A stretch of DNA of 64,000 bases from Litoditis marina (Eukaryota; Nematoda; Chromadorea; Rhabditida; Rhabditidae), in the NCBI GenBank assembly GCA_964036275.1, contig OZ038435.1:13121634-13185633 (forward strand), given 5' to 3'. Shown piece after piece: positions 34,353 through 52,107 of this stretch (the first letter of the stretch is position 1; every line of letters begins with the position of its first letter). The notes beneath the pieces are model-generated. The model had not been told where the DNA came from. It did not search any database and was given only the letters and a program-made list of their open reading frames with translations. Both the position numbers and the translations under genes were made by a program.

Positions 34353-34692
34353 ACTTCGGTTTGCTTGTTAACCCAACCCAACGGCCCTCTTTAGGGCCAC
34401 ATATCTATTTGATTCCCGTTTTATTGCTGTGTTTTACGATAAATATGTGTGTTTTTTTGGTGTTACAAATCGATCGATTGGCAGATAGTAAGCCTGGTGG
34501 ACGGTTTTCAGCTGACCTAGCCTAGTTGGATAGCGTCCAACACAAGAGCGAGAGATAGCGTCCTTGGAGTGACTGTTAGAGATTTTGCTGTGCCTAGGTG
34601 CGGCAGGGGGCGGAGCGAGTGGCGCGGCCTAGGGGAGATGAGGGGGGCAAAATTTGGCTTAGGACACGAGTGCACTACTCACAACTATCATC

Positions 34693-35076
34693 ATGTCTGG
34701 ACGCGGAAAGGGAGGAAAAGCCAAGAGCGGTGGAAAGGCCAAGTCTCGTTCATCGAGAGCCGGTCTGCAGTTCCCCGTTGGACGTCTTCACCGTATGCTG
34801 CGCAAAGGAAACTACGCTCAACGTATCGGAGCCGGAGCCCCCGTCTACCTTGCCGCCGTGCTTGAGTACCTCGCTGCTGAGGTTCTCGAGTTGGCCGGTA
34901 ACGCTGCCCGTGACAACAAGAAGTCGAGAATCAACCCTCGCCATCTTCAGTTGGCCGTCCGCAACGACGAGGAACTGAACAAGCTTCTCTCGGGAGTCAC
35001 CATCGCCCAAGGAGGAGTCCTGCCCAACATCCAGGCTGTCCTTCTGCCCAAGAAGACTGCTGGTGACAAGGAGTAA
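34693..35076 (+). CDS. H2A: Histone H2A, unit 8
   Basis: Protein identical to the unit 1 copy. Confidence 0.99.
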   Translation: MSGRGKGGKAKSGGKAKSRSSRAGLQFPVGRLHRMLRKGNYAQRIGAGAPVYLAAVLEYLAAEVLELAGNAARDNKKSRINPRHLQLAVRNDEELNKLLSGVTIAQGGVLPNIQAVLLPKKTAGDKE

Positions 35077-35386
35077 CTCTCCGCACTTTGCAACCCAAAC
35101 CCAACGGCCCTCTTTAGGGCCACATATACCTATTGCTTTGATTTTCTTGTTGTTTTTGTCGATAAAACGTTTACTGTACTGTTTTCAATGTCTATTTGAG
35201 GCCAACTGTTTGGGAGAAGTTACTAAAAAAGTTGGTATTTCTAAAACAAAACACATGTTGGGTCCGAATCTTACTGTCTTACAATATTTATTTGGTTTAA
35301 TCGTCATTCAGACGATTATCTTCCCGCTTCTGACACTTCTAGGGGGCGTGGCCTGCGCGGCCCAGGGCACATTCTAGGCGCTCTGA

Positions 35387-35830
<444 letters not shown>

Positions 35831-36647
35831 ACGTGCTTGAACACTGATTCTAACCCAACGGCCCTCTTTAGGGCCACATTCTATGCTCATATATGTTTGG
35901 TTTCTGTGTATATTGATAAATATTGTCTGTTTCTTGGTAAACTGGTTGTGAAAAGGAGTTACTCTGGAGGTTGTAGAGTTTGAACTGTAGCAGAGTACTA
36001 TGAGAAATTGTAGAGTTTTGAAAAAGTAGCGAATGAGATAGGTTATTTTTTGTGTTTTTTGCGCCCAAGAGGCTTTATTTGAAGAGAAAATGGATAGTTG
36101 ATGGTTTTAGACACGAAGTTAGTTTCTGGTTTCTGATTCATTTGTTACAAGAGATAGTTACTGTTTCAAAAATGAGATGTTTTGCTCTAAATTGAGATGT
36201 GTCCCTCTGGAAATAGACTGTTTTAGGTTTCCAAAAGTTGGATGTTTGGTAGTTAGAAGACGTAGTTTGATACTAAACTTGGCATAAAACATGCTTTATG
36301 TGTGAAAACAAGAATGTTTTTGTTTTCAAAAATAGCTGTAGTGTGAAATGGGGTTACATTGCGGGCTGCCTTCATCTTCCCTCGTAATCTCTCATTCCCT
36401 CGATAAAAGTACACAAAAGTTTCCTAAATACCTTTTTACATGCTTAGGGCTAGTAATCGATTTGATAGTTTTGGTGGGCTATGCTGACCTTTGGAAGGTT
36501 GCCAAGACAGACAATACCAACCACCCGCGCGAATTAGAGTCAGACCTGCCAGAGTGCAAGAGACGCAGTCTGTGTAACGCCGCGTGGTGGCTTCGCGAGA
36601 CAGCATATAAGCAGAGCGCGCCGGCCCGAAAACAATCTCACTCGTGA

Positions 36648-36977
<330 letters not shown>

Positions 36978-37331
36978 GTCCACACTCGCTCAAGAGCAAA
37001 AACTAACCCAACGGCCCTCTTTAGGGCCACAATCTTGCATATATTGCCTATATTTCATGTTTGTCGATAAATATTGCTGTGTTTTTTGTATTTTTGGTCA
37101 AGTAAGCGATTTTGGTCGTTTCCAAGTGTATAAAAGAAGTTAATCAACTCGAAAAGTTTTATAATCGATATTCTTAGATGTCTAGGTGTATTGGCAGTTA
37201 TTTGGGTGGGTTGGTTCCACCAAGTTTTCTTACTGTAGCCAAGTGGGCGGGGCCTAGCGCGCGGCCTAGGGCACATCCGAGGGCAGATTTTGGCTCTAGT
37301 CACCACTTGCCCAGCCAGTGAAAACCTCATC

Positions 37332-37703
37332 ATGCCGCCCAAGCCATCCGCCAAGGGAGCCAAGAAGGCCGCCAAGAGCCAGAAAGTCAGCCGTACCGGA
37401 GACAAGAAGAGAAGAAAGTCCCGCAAGGAGTCCTACTCTGTGTACATCTACCGTGTGCTCAAGCAGGTCCACCCTGATACCGGAGTCTCTTCCAAGGCCA
37501 TGTCGATCATGAACTCGTTCGTCAACGACGTGTTCGAGCGCATCGCCGCGGAAGCTTCTCGTCTGGCTCAGTACAACAAGAAGTCCACCATCTCTTCTCG
37601 CGAAGTCCAGACCGCTGTCAGACTCATCCTTCCCGGAGAACTTGCCAAGCACGCCGTGTCTGAGGGAACCAAGGCCGTCACCAAGTACACCTCCAGCAAG
37701 TAA
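37332..37703 (+). CDS. H2B: Histone H2B, unit 9
   Basis: Protein identical to the unit 1 copy. Confidence 0.99.
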   Translation: MPPKPSAKGAKKAAKSQKVSRTGDKKRRKSRKESYSVYIYRVLKQVHPDTGVSSKAMSIMNSFVNDVFERIAAEASRLAQYNKKSTISSREVQTAVRLILPGELAKHAVSEGTKAVTKYTSSK

Positions 37704-38043
37704 ACTTCGGTTTGCTTGTTAACCCAACCCAACGGCCCTCTTTAGGGCCACATATCTATTTGATTCCCGTTTTATTGCTGTGTTTTACGATAAATATGTG
37801 TGTTTTTTTGGTGTTACAAATCGATCGATTGGCAGATAGTAAGCCTGGTGGACGGTTTTCAGCTGACCTAGCCTAGTTGGATAGCGTCCAACACAAGAGC
37901 GAGAGATAGCGTCCTTGGAGTGACTGTTAGAGATTTTGCTGTGCCTAGGTGCGGCAGGGGGCGGAGCGAGTGGCGCGGCCTAGGGGAGATGAGGGGGGCA
38001 AAATTTGGCTTAGGACACGAGTGCACTACTCACAACTATCATC

Positions 38044-38427
38044 ATGTCTGGACGCGGAAAGGGAGGAAAAGCCAAGAGCGGTGGAAAGGCCAAGTCTCGT
38101 TCATCGAGAGCCGGTCTGCAGTTCCCCGTTGGACGTCTTCACCGTATGCTGCGCAAAGGAAACTACGCTCAACGTATCGGAGCCGGAGCCCCCGTCTACC
38201 TTGCCGCCGTGCTTGAGTACCTCGCTGCTGAGGTTCTCGAGTTGGCCGGTAACGCTGCCCGTGACAACAAGAAGTCGAGAATCAACCCTCGCCATCTTCA
38301 GTTGGCCGTCCGCAACGACGAGGAACTGAACAAGCTTCTCTCGGGAGTCACCATCGCCCAAGGAGGAGTCCTGCCCAACATCCAGGCTGTCCTTCTGCCC
38401 AAGAAGACTGCTGGTGACAAGGAGTAA
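38044..38427 (+). CDS. H2A: Histone H2A, unit 9
   Basis: Protein identical to the unit 1 copy. Confidence 0.99.
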   Translation: MSGRGKGGKAKSGGKAKSRSSRAGLQFPVGRLHRMLRKGNYAQRIGAGAPVYLAAVLEYLAAEVLELAGNAARDNKKSRINPRHLQLAVRNDEELNKLLSGVTIAQGGVLPNIQAVLLPKKTAGDKE

Positions 38428-38737
38428 CTCTCCGCACTTTGCAACCCAAACCCAACGGCCCTCTTTAGGGCCACATATACCTATTGCTTTGATTTTCTTG
38501 TTGTTTTTGTCGATAAAACGTTTACTGTACTGTTTTCAATGTCTATTTGAGGCCAACTGTTTGGGAGAAGTTACTAAAAAAGTTGGTATTTCTAAAACAA
38601 AACACATGTTGGGTCCGAATCTTACTGTCTTACAATATTTATTTGGTTTAATCGTCATTCAGACGATTATCTTCCCGCTTCTGACACTTCTAGGGGGCGT
38701 GGCCTGCGCGGCCCAGGGCACATTCTAGGCGCTCTGA

Positions 38738-39181
<444 letters not shown>

Positions 39182-39998
39182 ACGTGCTTGAACACTGATT
39201 CTAACCCAACGGCCCTCTTTAGGGCCACATTCTATGCTCATATATGTTTGGTTTCTGTGTATATTGATAAATATTGTCTGTTTCTTGGTAAACTGGTTGT
39301 GAAAAGGAGTTACTCTGGAGGTTGTAGAGTTTGAACTGTAGCAGAGTACTATGAGAAATTGTAGAGTTTTGAAAAAGTAGCGAATGAGATAGGTTATTTT
39401 TTGTGTTTTTTGCGCCCAAGAGGCTTTATTTGAAGAGAAAATGGATAGTTGATGGTTTTAGACACGAAGTTAGTTTCTGGTTTCTGATTCATTTGTTACA
39501 AGAGATAGTTACTGTTTCAAAAATGAGATGTTTTGCTCTAAATTGAGATGTGTCCCTCTGGAAATAGACTGTTTTAGGTTTCCAAAAGTTGGATGTTTGG
39601 TAGTTAGAAGACGTAGTTTGATACTAAACTTGGCATAAAACATGCTTTATGTGTGAAAACAAGAATGTTTTTGTTTTCAAAAATAGCTGTAGTGTGAAAT
39701 GGGGTTACATTGCGGGCTGCCTTCATCTTCCCTCGTAATCTCTCATTCCCTCGATAAAAGTACACAAAAGTTTCCTAAATACCTTTTTACATGCTTAGGG
39801 CTAGTAATCGATTTGATAGTTTTGGTGGGCTATGCTGACCTTTGGAAGGTTGCCAAGACAGACAATACCAACCACCCGCGCGAATTAGAGTCAGACCTGC
39901 CAGAGTGCAAGAGACGCAGTCTGTGTAACGCCGCGTGGTGGCTTCGCGAGACAGCATATAAGCAGAGCGCGCCGGCCCGAAAACAATCTCACTCGTGA

Positions 39999-40328
<330 letters not shown>

Positions 40329-40682
40329 GTCCACACTCGCTCAAGAGCAAAAACTAACCCAACGGCCCTCTTTAGGGCCACAATCTTGCATATATTGCCT
40401 ATATTTCATGTTTGTCGATAAATATTGCTGTGTTTTTTGTATTTTTGGTCAAGTAAGCGATTTTGGTCGTTTCCAAGTGTATAAAAGAAGTTAATCAACT
40501 CGAAAAGTTTTATAATCGATATTCTTAGATGTCTAGGTGTATTGGCAGTTATTTGGGTGGGTTGGTTCCACCAAGTTTTCTTACTGTAGCCAAGTGGGCG
40601 GGGCCTAGCGCGCGGCCTAGGGCACATCCGAGGGCAGATTTTGGCTCTAGTCACCACTTGCCCAGCCAGTGAAAACCTCATC

Positions 40683-41054
40683 ATGCCGCCCAAGCCATCC
40701 GCCAAGGGAGCCAAGAAGGCCGCCAAGAGCCAGAAAGTCAGCCGTACCGGAGACAAGAAGAGAAGAAAGTCCCGCAAGGAGTCCTACTCTGTGTACATCT
40801 ACCGTGTGCTCAAGCAGGTCCACCCTGATACCGGAGTCTCTTCCAAGGCCATGTCGATCATGAACTCGTTCGTCAACGACGTGTTCGAGCGCATCGCCGC
40901 GGAAGCTTCTCGTCTGGCTCAGTACAACAAGAAGTCCACCATCTCTTCTCGCGAAGTCCAGACCGCTGTCAGACTCATCCTTCCCGGAGAACTTGCCAAG
41001 CACGCCGTGTCTGAGGGAACCAAGGCCGTCACCAAGTACACCTCCAGCAAGTAA
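40683..41054 (+). CDS. H2B: Histone H2B, unit 10
   Basis: Protein identical to the unit 1 copy. Confidence 0.99.
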   Translation: MPPKPSAKGAKKAAKSQKVSRTGDKKRRKSRKESYSVYIYRVLKQVHPDTGVSSKAMSIMNSFVNDVFERIAAEASRLAQYNKKSTISSREVQTAVRLILPGELAKHAVSEGTKAVTKYTSSK

Positions 41055-41394
41055 ACTTCGGTTTGCTTGTTAACCCAACCCAACGGCCCTCTTTAGGGCC
41101 ACATATCTATTTGATTCCCGTTTTATTGCTGTGTTTTACGATAAATATGTGTGTTTTTTTGGTGTTACAAATCGATCGATTGGCAGATAGTAAGCCTGGT
41201 GGACGGTTTTCAGCTGACCTAGCCTAGTTGGATAGCGTCCAACACAAGAGCGAGAGATAGCGTCCTTGGAGTGACTGTTAGAGATTTTGCTGTGCCTAGG
41301 TGCGGCAGGGGGCGGAGCGAGTGGCGCGGCCTAGGGGAGATGAGGGGGGCAAAATTTGGCTTAGGACACGAGTGCACTACTCACAACTATCATC

Positions 41395-41778
41395 ATGTCT
41401 GGACGCGGAAAGGGAGGAAAAGCCAAGAGCGGTGGAAAGGCCAAGTCTCGTTCATCGAGAGCCGGTCTGCAGTTCCCCGTTGGACGTCTTCACCGTATGC
41501 TGCGCAAAGGAAACTACGCTCAACGTATCGGAGCCGGAGCCCCCGTCTACCTTGCCGCCGTGCTTGAGTACCTCGCTGCTGAGGTTCTCGAGTTGGCCGG
41601 TAACGCTGCCCGTGACAACAAGAAGTCGAGAATCAACCCTCGCCATCTTCAGTTGGCCGTCCGCAACGACGAGGAACTGAACAAGCTTCTCTCGGGAGTC
41701 ACCATCGCTCAAGGAGGAGTCCTGCCCAACATCCAGGCTGTCCTTCTGCCCAAGAAGACTGCTGGTGACAAGGAGTAA
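41395..41778 (+). CDS. H2A: Histone H2A, unit 10
   Basis: Same protein as unit 1, with a synonymous change at 41709 (Ala codon GCC to GCT) that is shared only with the unit 14 H2A. Confidence 0.99.
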   Translation: MSGRGKGGKAKSGGKAKSRSSRAGLQFPVGRLHRMLRKGNYAQRIGAGAPVYLAAVLEYLAAEVLELAGNAARDNKKSRINPRHLQLAVRNDEELNKLLSGVTIAQGGVLPNIQAVLLPKKTAGDKE

Positions 41779-42088
41779 CTCTCCGCACTTTGCAACCCAA
41801 ACCCAACGGCCCTCTTTAGGGCCACATATACCTATTGCTTTGATTTTCTTGTTGTTTTTGTCGATAAAACGTTTACTGTACTGTTTTCAATGTCTATTTG
41901 AGGCCAACTGTTTGGGAGAAGTTACTAAAAAAGTTGGTATTTCTAAAACAAAACACATGTTGGGTCCGAATCTTACTGTCTTACAATATTTATTTGGTTT
42001 AATCGTCATTCAGACGATTATCTTCCCGCTTCTGACACTTCTAGGGGGCGTGGCCTGCGCGGCCCAGGGCACATTCTAGGCGCTCTGA

Positions 42089-42532
<444 letters not shown>

Positions 42533-43349
42533 ACGTGCTTGAACACTGATTCTAACCCAACGGCCCTCTTTAGGGCCACATTCTATGCTCATATATGTTT
42601 GGTTTCTGTGTATATTGATAAATATTGTCTGTTTCTTGGTAAACTGGTTGTGAAAAGGAGTTACTCTGGAGGTTGTAGAGTTTGAACTGTAGCAGAGTAC
42701 TATGAGAAATTGTAGAGTTTTGAAAAAGTAGCGAATGAGATAGGTTATTTTTTGTGTTTTTTGCGCCCAAGAGGCTTTATTTGAAGAGAAAATGGATAGT
42801 TGATGGTTTTAGACACGAAGTTAGTTTCTGGTTTCTGATTCATTTGTTACAAGAGATAGTTACTGTTTCAAAAATGAGATGTTTTGCTCTAAATTGAGAT
42901 GTGTCCCTCTGGAAATAGACTGTTTTAGGTTTCCAAAAGTTGGATGTTTGGTAGTTAGAAGACGTAGTTTGATACTAAACTTGGCATAAAACATGCTTTA
43001 TGTGTGAAAACAAGAATGTTTTTGTTTTCAAAAATAGCTGTAGTGTGAAATGGGGTTACATTGCGGGCTGCCTTCATCTTCCCTCGTAATCTCTCATTCC
43101 CTCGATAAAAGTACACAAAAGTTTCCTAAATACCTTTTTACATGCTTAGGGCTAGTAATCGATTTGATAGTTTTGGTGGGCTATGCTGACCTTTGGAAGG
43201 TTGCCAAGACAGACAATACCAACCACCCGCGCGAATTAGAGTCAGACCTGCCAGAGTGCAAGAGACGCAGTCTGTGTAACGCCGCGTGGTGGCTTCGCGA
43301 GACAGCATATAAGCAGAGCGCGCCGGCCCGAAAACAATCTCACTCGTGA

Positions 43350-43679
<330 letters not shown>

Positions 43680-44033
43680 GTCCACACTCGCTCAAGAGCA
43701 AAAACTAACCCAACGGCCCTCTTTAGGGCCACAATCTTGCATATATTGCCTATATTTCATGTTTGTCGATAAATATTGCTGTGTTTTTTGTATTTTTGGT
43801 CAAGTAAGCGATTTTGGTCGTTTCCAAGTGTATAAAAGAAGTTAATCAACTCGAAAAGTTTTATAATCGATATTCTTAGATGTCTAGGTGTATTGGCAGT
43901 TATTTGGGTGGGTTGGTTCCACCAAGTTTTCTTACTGTAGCCAAGTGGGCGGGGCCTAGCGCGCGGCCTAGGGCACATCCGAGGGCAGATTTTGGCTCTA
44001 GTCACCACTTGCCCAGCCAGTGAAAACCTCATC

Positions 44034-44405
44034 ATGCCGCCCAAGCCATCCGCCAAGGGAGCCAAGAAGGCCGCCAAGAGCCAGAAAGTCAGCCGTACCG
44101 GAGACAAGAAGAGAAGAAAGTCCCGCAAGGAGTCCTACTCTGTGTACATCTACCGTGTGCTCAAGCAGGTCCACCCTGATACCGGAGTCTCTTCCAAGGC
44201 CATGTCGATCATGAACTCGTTCGTCAACGACGTGTTCGAGCGCATCGCCGCGGAAGCTTCTCGTCTGGCTCAGTACAACAAGAAGTCCACCATCTCTTCT
44301 CGCGAAGTCCAGACCGCTGTCAGACTCATCCTTCCCGGAGAACTTGCCAAGCACGCCGTGTCTGAGGGAACCAAGGCCGTCACCAAGTACACCTCCAGCA
44401 AGTAA
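44034..44405 (+). CDS. H2B: Histone H2B, unit 11
   Basis: Protein identical to the unit 1 copy. Confidence 0.99.
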   Translation: MPPKPSAKGAKKAAKSQKVSRTGDKKRRKSRKESYSVYIYRVLKQVHPDTGVSSKAMSIMNSFVNDVFERIAAEASRLAQYNKKSTISSREVQTAVRLILPGELAKHAVSEGTKAVTKYTSSK

Positions 44406-44745
44406 ACTTCGGTTTGCTTGTTAACCCAACCCAACGGCCCTCTTTAGGGCCACATATCTATTTGATTCCCGTTTTATTGCTGTGTTTTACGATAAATATG
44501 TGTGTTTTTTTGGTGTTACAAATCGATCGATTGGCAGATAGTAAGCCTGGTGGACGGTTTTCAGCTGACCTAGCCTAGTTGGATAGCGTCCAACACAAGA
44601 GCGAGAGATAGCGTCCTTGGAGTGACTGTTAGAGATTTTGCTGTGCCTAGGTGCGGCAGGGGGCGGAGCGAGTGGCGCGGCCTAGGGGAGATGAGGGGGG
44701 CAAAATTTGGCTTAGGACACGAGTGCACTACTCACAACTATCATC

Positions 44746-45129
44746 ATGTCTGGACGCGGAAAGGGAGGAAAAGCCAAGAGCGGTGGAAAGGCCAAGTCTC
44801 GTTCATCGAGAGCCGGTCTGCAGTTCCCCGTTGGACGTCTTCACCGTATGCTGCGCAAAGGAAACTACGCTCAACGTATCGGAGCCGGAGCCCCCGTCTA
44901 CCTTGCCGCCGTGCTTGAGTACCTCGCTGCTGAGGTTCTCGAGTTGGCCGGTAACGCTGCCCGTGACAACAAGAAGTCGAGAATCAACCCTCGCCATCTT
45001 CAGTTGGCCGTCCGCAACGACGAGGAACTGAACAAGCTTCTCTCGGGAGTCACCATCGCCCAAGGAGGAGTCCTGCCCAACATCCAGGCTGTCCTTCTGC
45101 CCAAGAAGACTGCTGGTGACAAGGAGTAA
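44746..45129 (+). CDS. H2A: Histone H2A, unit 11
   Basis: Protein identical to the unit 1 copy. Confidence 0.99.
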   Translation: MSGRGKGGKAKSGGKAKSRSSRAGLQFPVGRLHRMLRKGNYAQRIGAGAPVYLAAVLEYLAAEVLELAGNAARDNKKSRINPRHLQLAVRNDEELNKLLSGVTIAQGGVLPNIQAVLLPKKTAGDKE

Positions 45130-45439
45130 CTCTCCGCACTTTGCAACCCAAACCCAACGGCCCTCTTTAGGGCCACATATACCTATTGCTTTGATTTTCT
45201 TGTTGTTTTTGTCGATAAAACGTTTACTGTACTGTTTTCAATGTCTATTTGAGGCCAACTGTTTGGGAGAAGTTACTAAAAAAGTTGGTATTTCTAAAAC
45301 AAAACACATGTTGGGTCCGAATCTTACTGTCTTACAATATTTATTTGGTTTAATCGTCATTCAGACGATTATCTTCCCGCTTCTGACACTTCTAGGGGGC
45401 GTGGCCTGCGCGGCCCAGGGCACATTCTAGGCGCTCTGA

Positions 45440-45883
<444 letters not shown>

Positions 45884-46700
45884 ACGTGCTTGAACACTGA
45901 TTCTAACCCAACGGCCCTCTTTAGGGCCACATTCTATGCTCATATATGTTTGGTTTCTGTGTATATTGATAAATATTGTCTGTTTCTTGGTAAACTGGTT
46001 GTGAAAAGGAGTTACTCTGGAGGTTGTAGAGTTTGAACTGTAGCAGAGTACTATGAGAAATTGTAGAGTTTTGAAAAAGTAGCGAATGAGATAGGTTATT
46101 TTTTGTGTTTTTTGCGCCCAAGAGGCTTTATTTGAAGAGAAAATGGATAGTTGATGGTTTTAGACACGAAGTTAGTTTCTGGTTTCTGATTCATTTGTTA
46201 CAAGAGATAGTTACTGTTTCAAAAATGAGATGTTTTGCTCTAAATTGAGATGTGTCCCTCTGGAAATAGACTGTTTTAGGTTTCCAAAAGTTGGATGTTT
46301 GGTAGTTAGAAGACGTAGTTTGATACTAAACTTGGCATAAAACATGCTTTATGTGTGAAAACAAGAATGTTTTTGTTTTCAAAAATAGCTGTAGTGTGAA
46401 ATGGGGTTACATTGCGGGCTGCCTTCATCTTCCCTCGTAATCTCTCATTCCCTCGATAAAAGTACACAAAAGTTTCCTAAATACCTTTTTACATGCTTAG
46501 GGCTAGTAATCGATTTGATAGTTTTGGTGGGCTATGCTGACCTTTGGAAGGTTGCCAAGACAGACAATACCAACCACCCGCGCGAATTAGAGTCAGACCT
46601 GCCAGAGTGCAAGAGACGCAGTCTGTGTAACGCCGCGTGGTGGCTTCGCGAGACAGCATATAAGCAGAGCGCGCCGGCCCGAAAACAATCTCACTCGTGA

Positions 46701-47030
<330 letters not shown>

Positions 47031-47384
47031 GTCCACACTCGCTCAAGAGCAAAAACTAACCCAACGGCCCTCTTTAGGGCCACAATCTTGCATATATTGC
47101 CTATATTTCATGTTTGTCGATAAATATTGCTGTGTTTTTTGTATTTTTGGTCAAGTAAGCGATTTTGGTCGTTTCCAAGTGTATAAAAGAAGTTAATCAA
47201 CTCGAAAAGTTTTATAATCGATATTCTTAGATGTCTAGGTGTATTGGCAGTTATTTGGGTGGGTTGGTTCCACCAAGTTTTCTTACTGTAGCCAAGTGGG
47301 CGGGGCCTAGCGCGCGGCCTAGGGCACATCCGAGGGCAGATTTTGGCTCTAGTCACCACTTGCCCAGCCAGTGAAAACCTCATC

Positions 47385-47756
47385 ATGCCGCCCAAGCCAT
47401 CCGCCAAGGGAGCCAAGAAGGCCGCCAAGAGCCAGAAAGTCAGCCGTACCGGAGACAAGAAGAGAAGAAAGTCCCGCAAGGAGTCCTACTCTGTGTACAT
47501 CTACCGTGTGCTCAAGCAGGTCCACCCTGATACCGGAGTCTCTTCCAAGGCCATGTCGATCATGAACTCGTTCGTCAACGACGTGTTCGAGCGCATCGCC
47601 GCGGAAGCTTCTCGTCTGGCTCAGTACAACAAGAAGTCCACCATCTCTTCTCGCGAAGTCCAGACCGCTGTCAGACTCATCCTTCCCGGAGAACTTGCCA
47701 AGCACGCCGTGTCTGAGGGAACCAAGGCCGTCACCAAGTACACCTCCAGCAAGTAA
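47385..47756 (+). CDS. H2B: Histone H2B, unit 12
   Basis: Protein identical to the unit 1 copy. Confidence 0.99.
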   Translation: MPPKPSAKGAKKAAKSQKVSRTGDKKRRKSRKESYSVYIYRVLKQVHPDTGVSSKAMSIMNSFVNDVFERIAAEASRLAQYNKKSTISSREVQTAVRLILPGELAKHAVSEGTKAVTKYTSSK

Positions 47757-48096
47757 ACTTCGGTTTGCTTGTTAACCCAACCCAACGGCCCTCTTTAGGG
47801 CCACATATCTATTTGATTCCCGTTTTATTGCTGTGTTTTACGATAAATATGTGTGTTTTTTTGGTGTTACAAATCGATCGATTGGCAGATAGTAAGCCTG
47901 GTGGACGGTTTTCAGCTGACCTAGCCTAGTTGGATAGCGTCCAACACAAGAGCGAGAGATAGCGTCCTTGGAGTGACTGTTAGAGATTTTGCTGTGCCTA
48001 GGTGCGGCAGGGGGCGGAGCGAGTGGCGCGGCCTAGGGGAGATGAGGGGGGCAAAATTTGGCTTAGGACACGAGTGCACTACTCACAACTATCATC

Positions 48097-48480
48097 ATGT
48101 CTGGACGCGGAAAGGGAGGAAAAGCCAAGAGCGGTGGAAAGGCCAAGTCTCGTTCATCGAGAGCCGGTCTGCAGTTCCCCGTTGGACGTCTTCACCGTAT
48201 GCTGCGCAAAGGAAACTACGCTCAACGTATCGGAGCCGGAGCCCCCGTCTACCTTGCCGCCGTGCTTGAGTACCTCGCTGCTGAGGTTCTCGAGTTGGCC
48301 GGTAACGCTGCCCGTGACAACAAGAAGTCGAGAATCAACCCTCGCCATCTTCAGTTGGCCGTCCGCAACGACGAGGAACTGAACAAGCTTCTCTCGGGAG
48401 TCACCATCGCCCAAGGAGGAGTCCTGCCCAACATCCAGGCTGTCCTTCTGCCCAAGAAGACTGCTGGTGACAAGGAGTAA
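48097..48480 (+). CDS. H2A: Histone H2A, unit 12
   Basis: Protein identical to the unit 1 copy. Confidence 0.99.
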   Translation: MSGRGKGGKAKSGGKAKSRSSRAGLQFPVGRLHRMLRKGNYAQRIGAGAPVYLAAVLEYLAAEVLELAGNAARDNKKSRINPRHLQLAVRNDEELNKLLSGVTIAQGGVLPNIQAVLLPKKTAGDKE

Positions 48481-48790
48481 CTCTCCGCACTTTGCAACCC
48501 AAACCCAACGGCCCTCTTTAGGGCCACATATACCTATTGCTTTGATTTTCTTGTTGTTTTTGTCGATAAAACGTTTACTGTACTGTTTTCAATGTCTATT
48601 TGAGGCCAACTGTTTGGGAGAAGTTACTAAAAAAGTTGGTATTTCTAAAACAAAACACATGTTGGGTCCGAATCTTACTGTCTTACAATATTTATTTGGT
48701 TTAATCGTCATTCAGACGATTATCTTCCCGCTTCTGACACTTCTAGGGGGCGTGGCCTGCGCGGCCCAGGGCACATTCTAGGCGCTCTGA

Positions 48791-49234
<444 letters not shown>

Positions 49235-49996
49235 ACGTGCTTGAACACTGATTCTAACCCAACGGCCCTCTTTAGGGCCACATTCTATGCTCATATATGT
49301 TTGGTTTCTGTGTATATTGATAAATATTGTCTGTTTCTTGGTAAACTGGTTGTGAAAAGGAGTTACTCTGGAGGTTGTAGAGTTTGAACTGTAGCAGAGT
49401 ACTATGAGAAATTGTAGAGTTTTGAAAAAGTAGCGAATGAGATAGGTTATTTTTTGTGTTTTTTGCGCCCAAGAGGCTTTATTTGAAGAGAAAATGGATA
49501 GTTGATGGTTTTAGACACGAAGTTAGTTTCTGGTTTCTGATTCATTTGTTACAAGAGATAGTTACTGTTTCAAAAATGAGATGTTTTGCTCTAAATTGAG
49601 ATGTGTCCCTCTGGAAATAGACTGTTTTAGGTTTCCAAAAGTTGGATGTTTGGTAGTTAGAAGACGTAGTTTGATACTAAACTTGGCATAAAACATGCTT
49701 TATGTGTGAAAACAAGAATGTTTTTGTTTTCAAAAATAGCTGTAGTGTGAAATGGGGTTACATTGCGGGCTGCCTTCATCTTCCCTCGTAATCTCTCATT
49801 CCCTCGATAAAAGTACACAAAAGTTTCCTAAATACCTTTTTACATGCTTAGGGCTAGTAATCGATTTGATAGTTTTGGTGGGCTATGCTGACCTTTGGAA
49901 GGTTGCCAAGACAGACAATACCAACCACCCGCGCGAATTAGAGTCAGACCTGCCAGAGTGCAAGAGACGCAGTCTGTGTAACGCCGCGTGGTGGCT

Positions 49997-50196
49997 NNNN
50001 NNNNNNNNNNNNNNNNNNNNNNNNNNNNNNNNNNNNNNNNNNNNNNNNNNNNNNNNNNNNNNNNNNNNNNNNNNNNNNNNNNNNNNNNNNNNNNNNNNNN
50101 NNNNNNNNNNNNNNNNNNNNNNNNNNNNNNNNNNNNNNNNNNNNNNNNNNNNNNNNNNNNNNNNNNNNNNNNNNNNNNNNNNNNNNNNNNNNNNNN
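49997..50196. other. Assembly gap (200 N) in the unit 13 H4 promoter
   Basis: Exactly 200 N. The 76 bp before it (49921-49996) and the 76 bp after it (50197-50272) are the same sequence, so two contig ends overlap or the array continues by whole units between them. The gap length is a placeholder, not a measurement. Confidence 0.97.
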
Positions 50197-50327
50197 CCAA
50201 CCACCCGCGCGAATTAGAGTCAGACCTGCCAGAGTGCAAGAGACGCAGTCTGTGTAACGCCGCGTGGTGGCTTCGCGAGACAGCATATAAGCAGAGCGCG
50301 CCGGCCCGAAAACAATCTCACTCGTGA

Positions 50328-50657
<330 letters not shown>

Positions 50658-51011
50658 GTCCACACTCGCTCAAGAGCAAAAACTAACCCAACGGCCCTCT
50701 TTAGGGCCACAATCTTGCATATATTGCCTATATTTCATGTTTGTCGATAAATATTGCTGTGTTTTTTGTATTTTTGGTCAAGTAAGCGATTTTGGTCGTT
50801 TCCAAGTGTATAAAAGAAGTTAATCAACTCGAAAAGTTTTATAATCGATATTCTTAGATGTCTAGGTGTATTGGCAGTTATTTGGGTGGGTTGGTTCCAC
50901 CAAGTTTTCTTACTGTAGCCAAGTGGGCGGGGCCTAGCGCGCGGCCTAGGGCACATCCGAGGGCAGATTTTGGCTCTAGTCACCACTTGCCCAGCCAGTG
51001 AAAACCTCATC

Positions 51012-51383
51012 ATGCCGCCCAAGCCATCCGCCAAGGGAGCCAAGAAGGCCGCCAAGAGCCAGAAAGTCAGCCGTACCGGAGACAAGAAGAGAAGAAAGTC
51101 CCGCAAGGAGTCCTACTCTGTGTACATCTACCGTGTGCTCAAGCAGGTCCACCCTGATACCGGAGTCTCTTCCAAGGCCATGTCGATCATGAACTCGTTC
51201 GTCAACGACGTGTTCGAGCGCATCGCCGCGGAAGCTTCTCGTCTGGCTCAGTACAACAAGAAGTCCACCATCTCTTCTCGCGAAGTCCAGACCGCTGTCA
51301 GACTCATCCTTCCCGGAGAACTTGCCAAGCACGCCGTGTCTGAGGGAACCAAGGCCGTCACCAAGTACACCTCCAGCAAGTAA
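51012..51383 (+). CDS. H2B: Histone H2B, unit 13
   Basis: Protein identical to the unit 1 copy. Confidence 0.99.
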   Translation: MPPKPSAKGAKKAAKSQKVSRTGDKKRRKSRKESYSVYIYRVLKQVHPDTGVSSKAMSIMNSFVNDVFERIAAEASRLAQYNKKSTISSREVQTAVRLILPGELAKHAVSEGTKAVTKYTSSK

Positions 51384-51723
51384 ACTTCGGTTTGCTTGTT
51401 AACCCAACCCAACGGCCCTCTTTAGGGCCACATATCTATTTGATTCCCGTTTTATTGCTGTGTTTTACGATAAATATGTGTGTTTTTTTGGTGTTACAAA
51501 TCGATCGATTGGCAGATAGTAAGCCTGGTGGACGGTTTTCAGCTGACCTAGCCTAGTTGGATAGCGTCCAACACAAGAGCGAGAGATAGCGTCCTTGGAG
51601 TGACTGTTAGAGATTTTGCTGTGCCTAGGTGCGGCAGGGGGCGGAGCGAGTGGCGCGGCCTAGGGGAGATGAGGGGGGCAAAATTTGGCTTAGGACACGA
51701 GTGCACTACTCACAACTATCATC

Positions 51724-52107
51724 ATGTCTGGACGCGGAAAGGGAGGAAAAGCCAAGAGCGGTGGAAAGGCCAAGTCTCGTTCATCGAGAGCCGGTCTGCA
51801 GTTCCCCGTTGGACGTCTTCACCGTATGCTGCGCAAAGGAAACTACGCTCAACGTATCGGAGCCGGAGCCCCCGTCTACCTTGCCGCCGTGCTTGAGTAC
51901 CTCGCTGCTGAGGTTCTCGAGTTGGCCGGTAACGCTGCCCGTGACAACAAGAAGTCGAGAATCAACCCTCGCCATCTTCAGTTGGCCGTCCGCAACGACG
52001 AGGAACTGAACAAGCTTCTCTCGGGAGTCACCATCGCCCAAGGAGGAGTCCTGCCCAACATCCAGGCTGTCCTTCTGCCCAAGAAGACTGCTGGTGACAA
52101 GGAGTAA
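51724..52107 (+). CDS. H2A: Histone H2A, unit 13
   Basis: Protein identical to the unit 1 copy. Confidence 0.99.
   Translation: MSGRGKGGKAKSGGKAKSRSSRAGLQFPVGRLHRMLRKGNYAQRIGAGAPVYLAAVLEYLAAEVLELAGNAARDNKKSRINPRHLQLAVRNDEELNKLLSGVTIAQGGVLPNIQAVLLPKKTAGDKE

Noticed and set aside
49752..50327. 191-codon frame across the assembly gap
   Set aside because: Made of N-derived unknown residues joining two copies of the same promoter.
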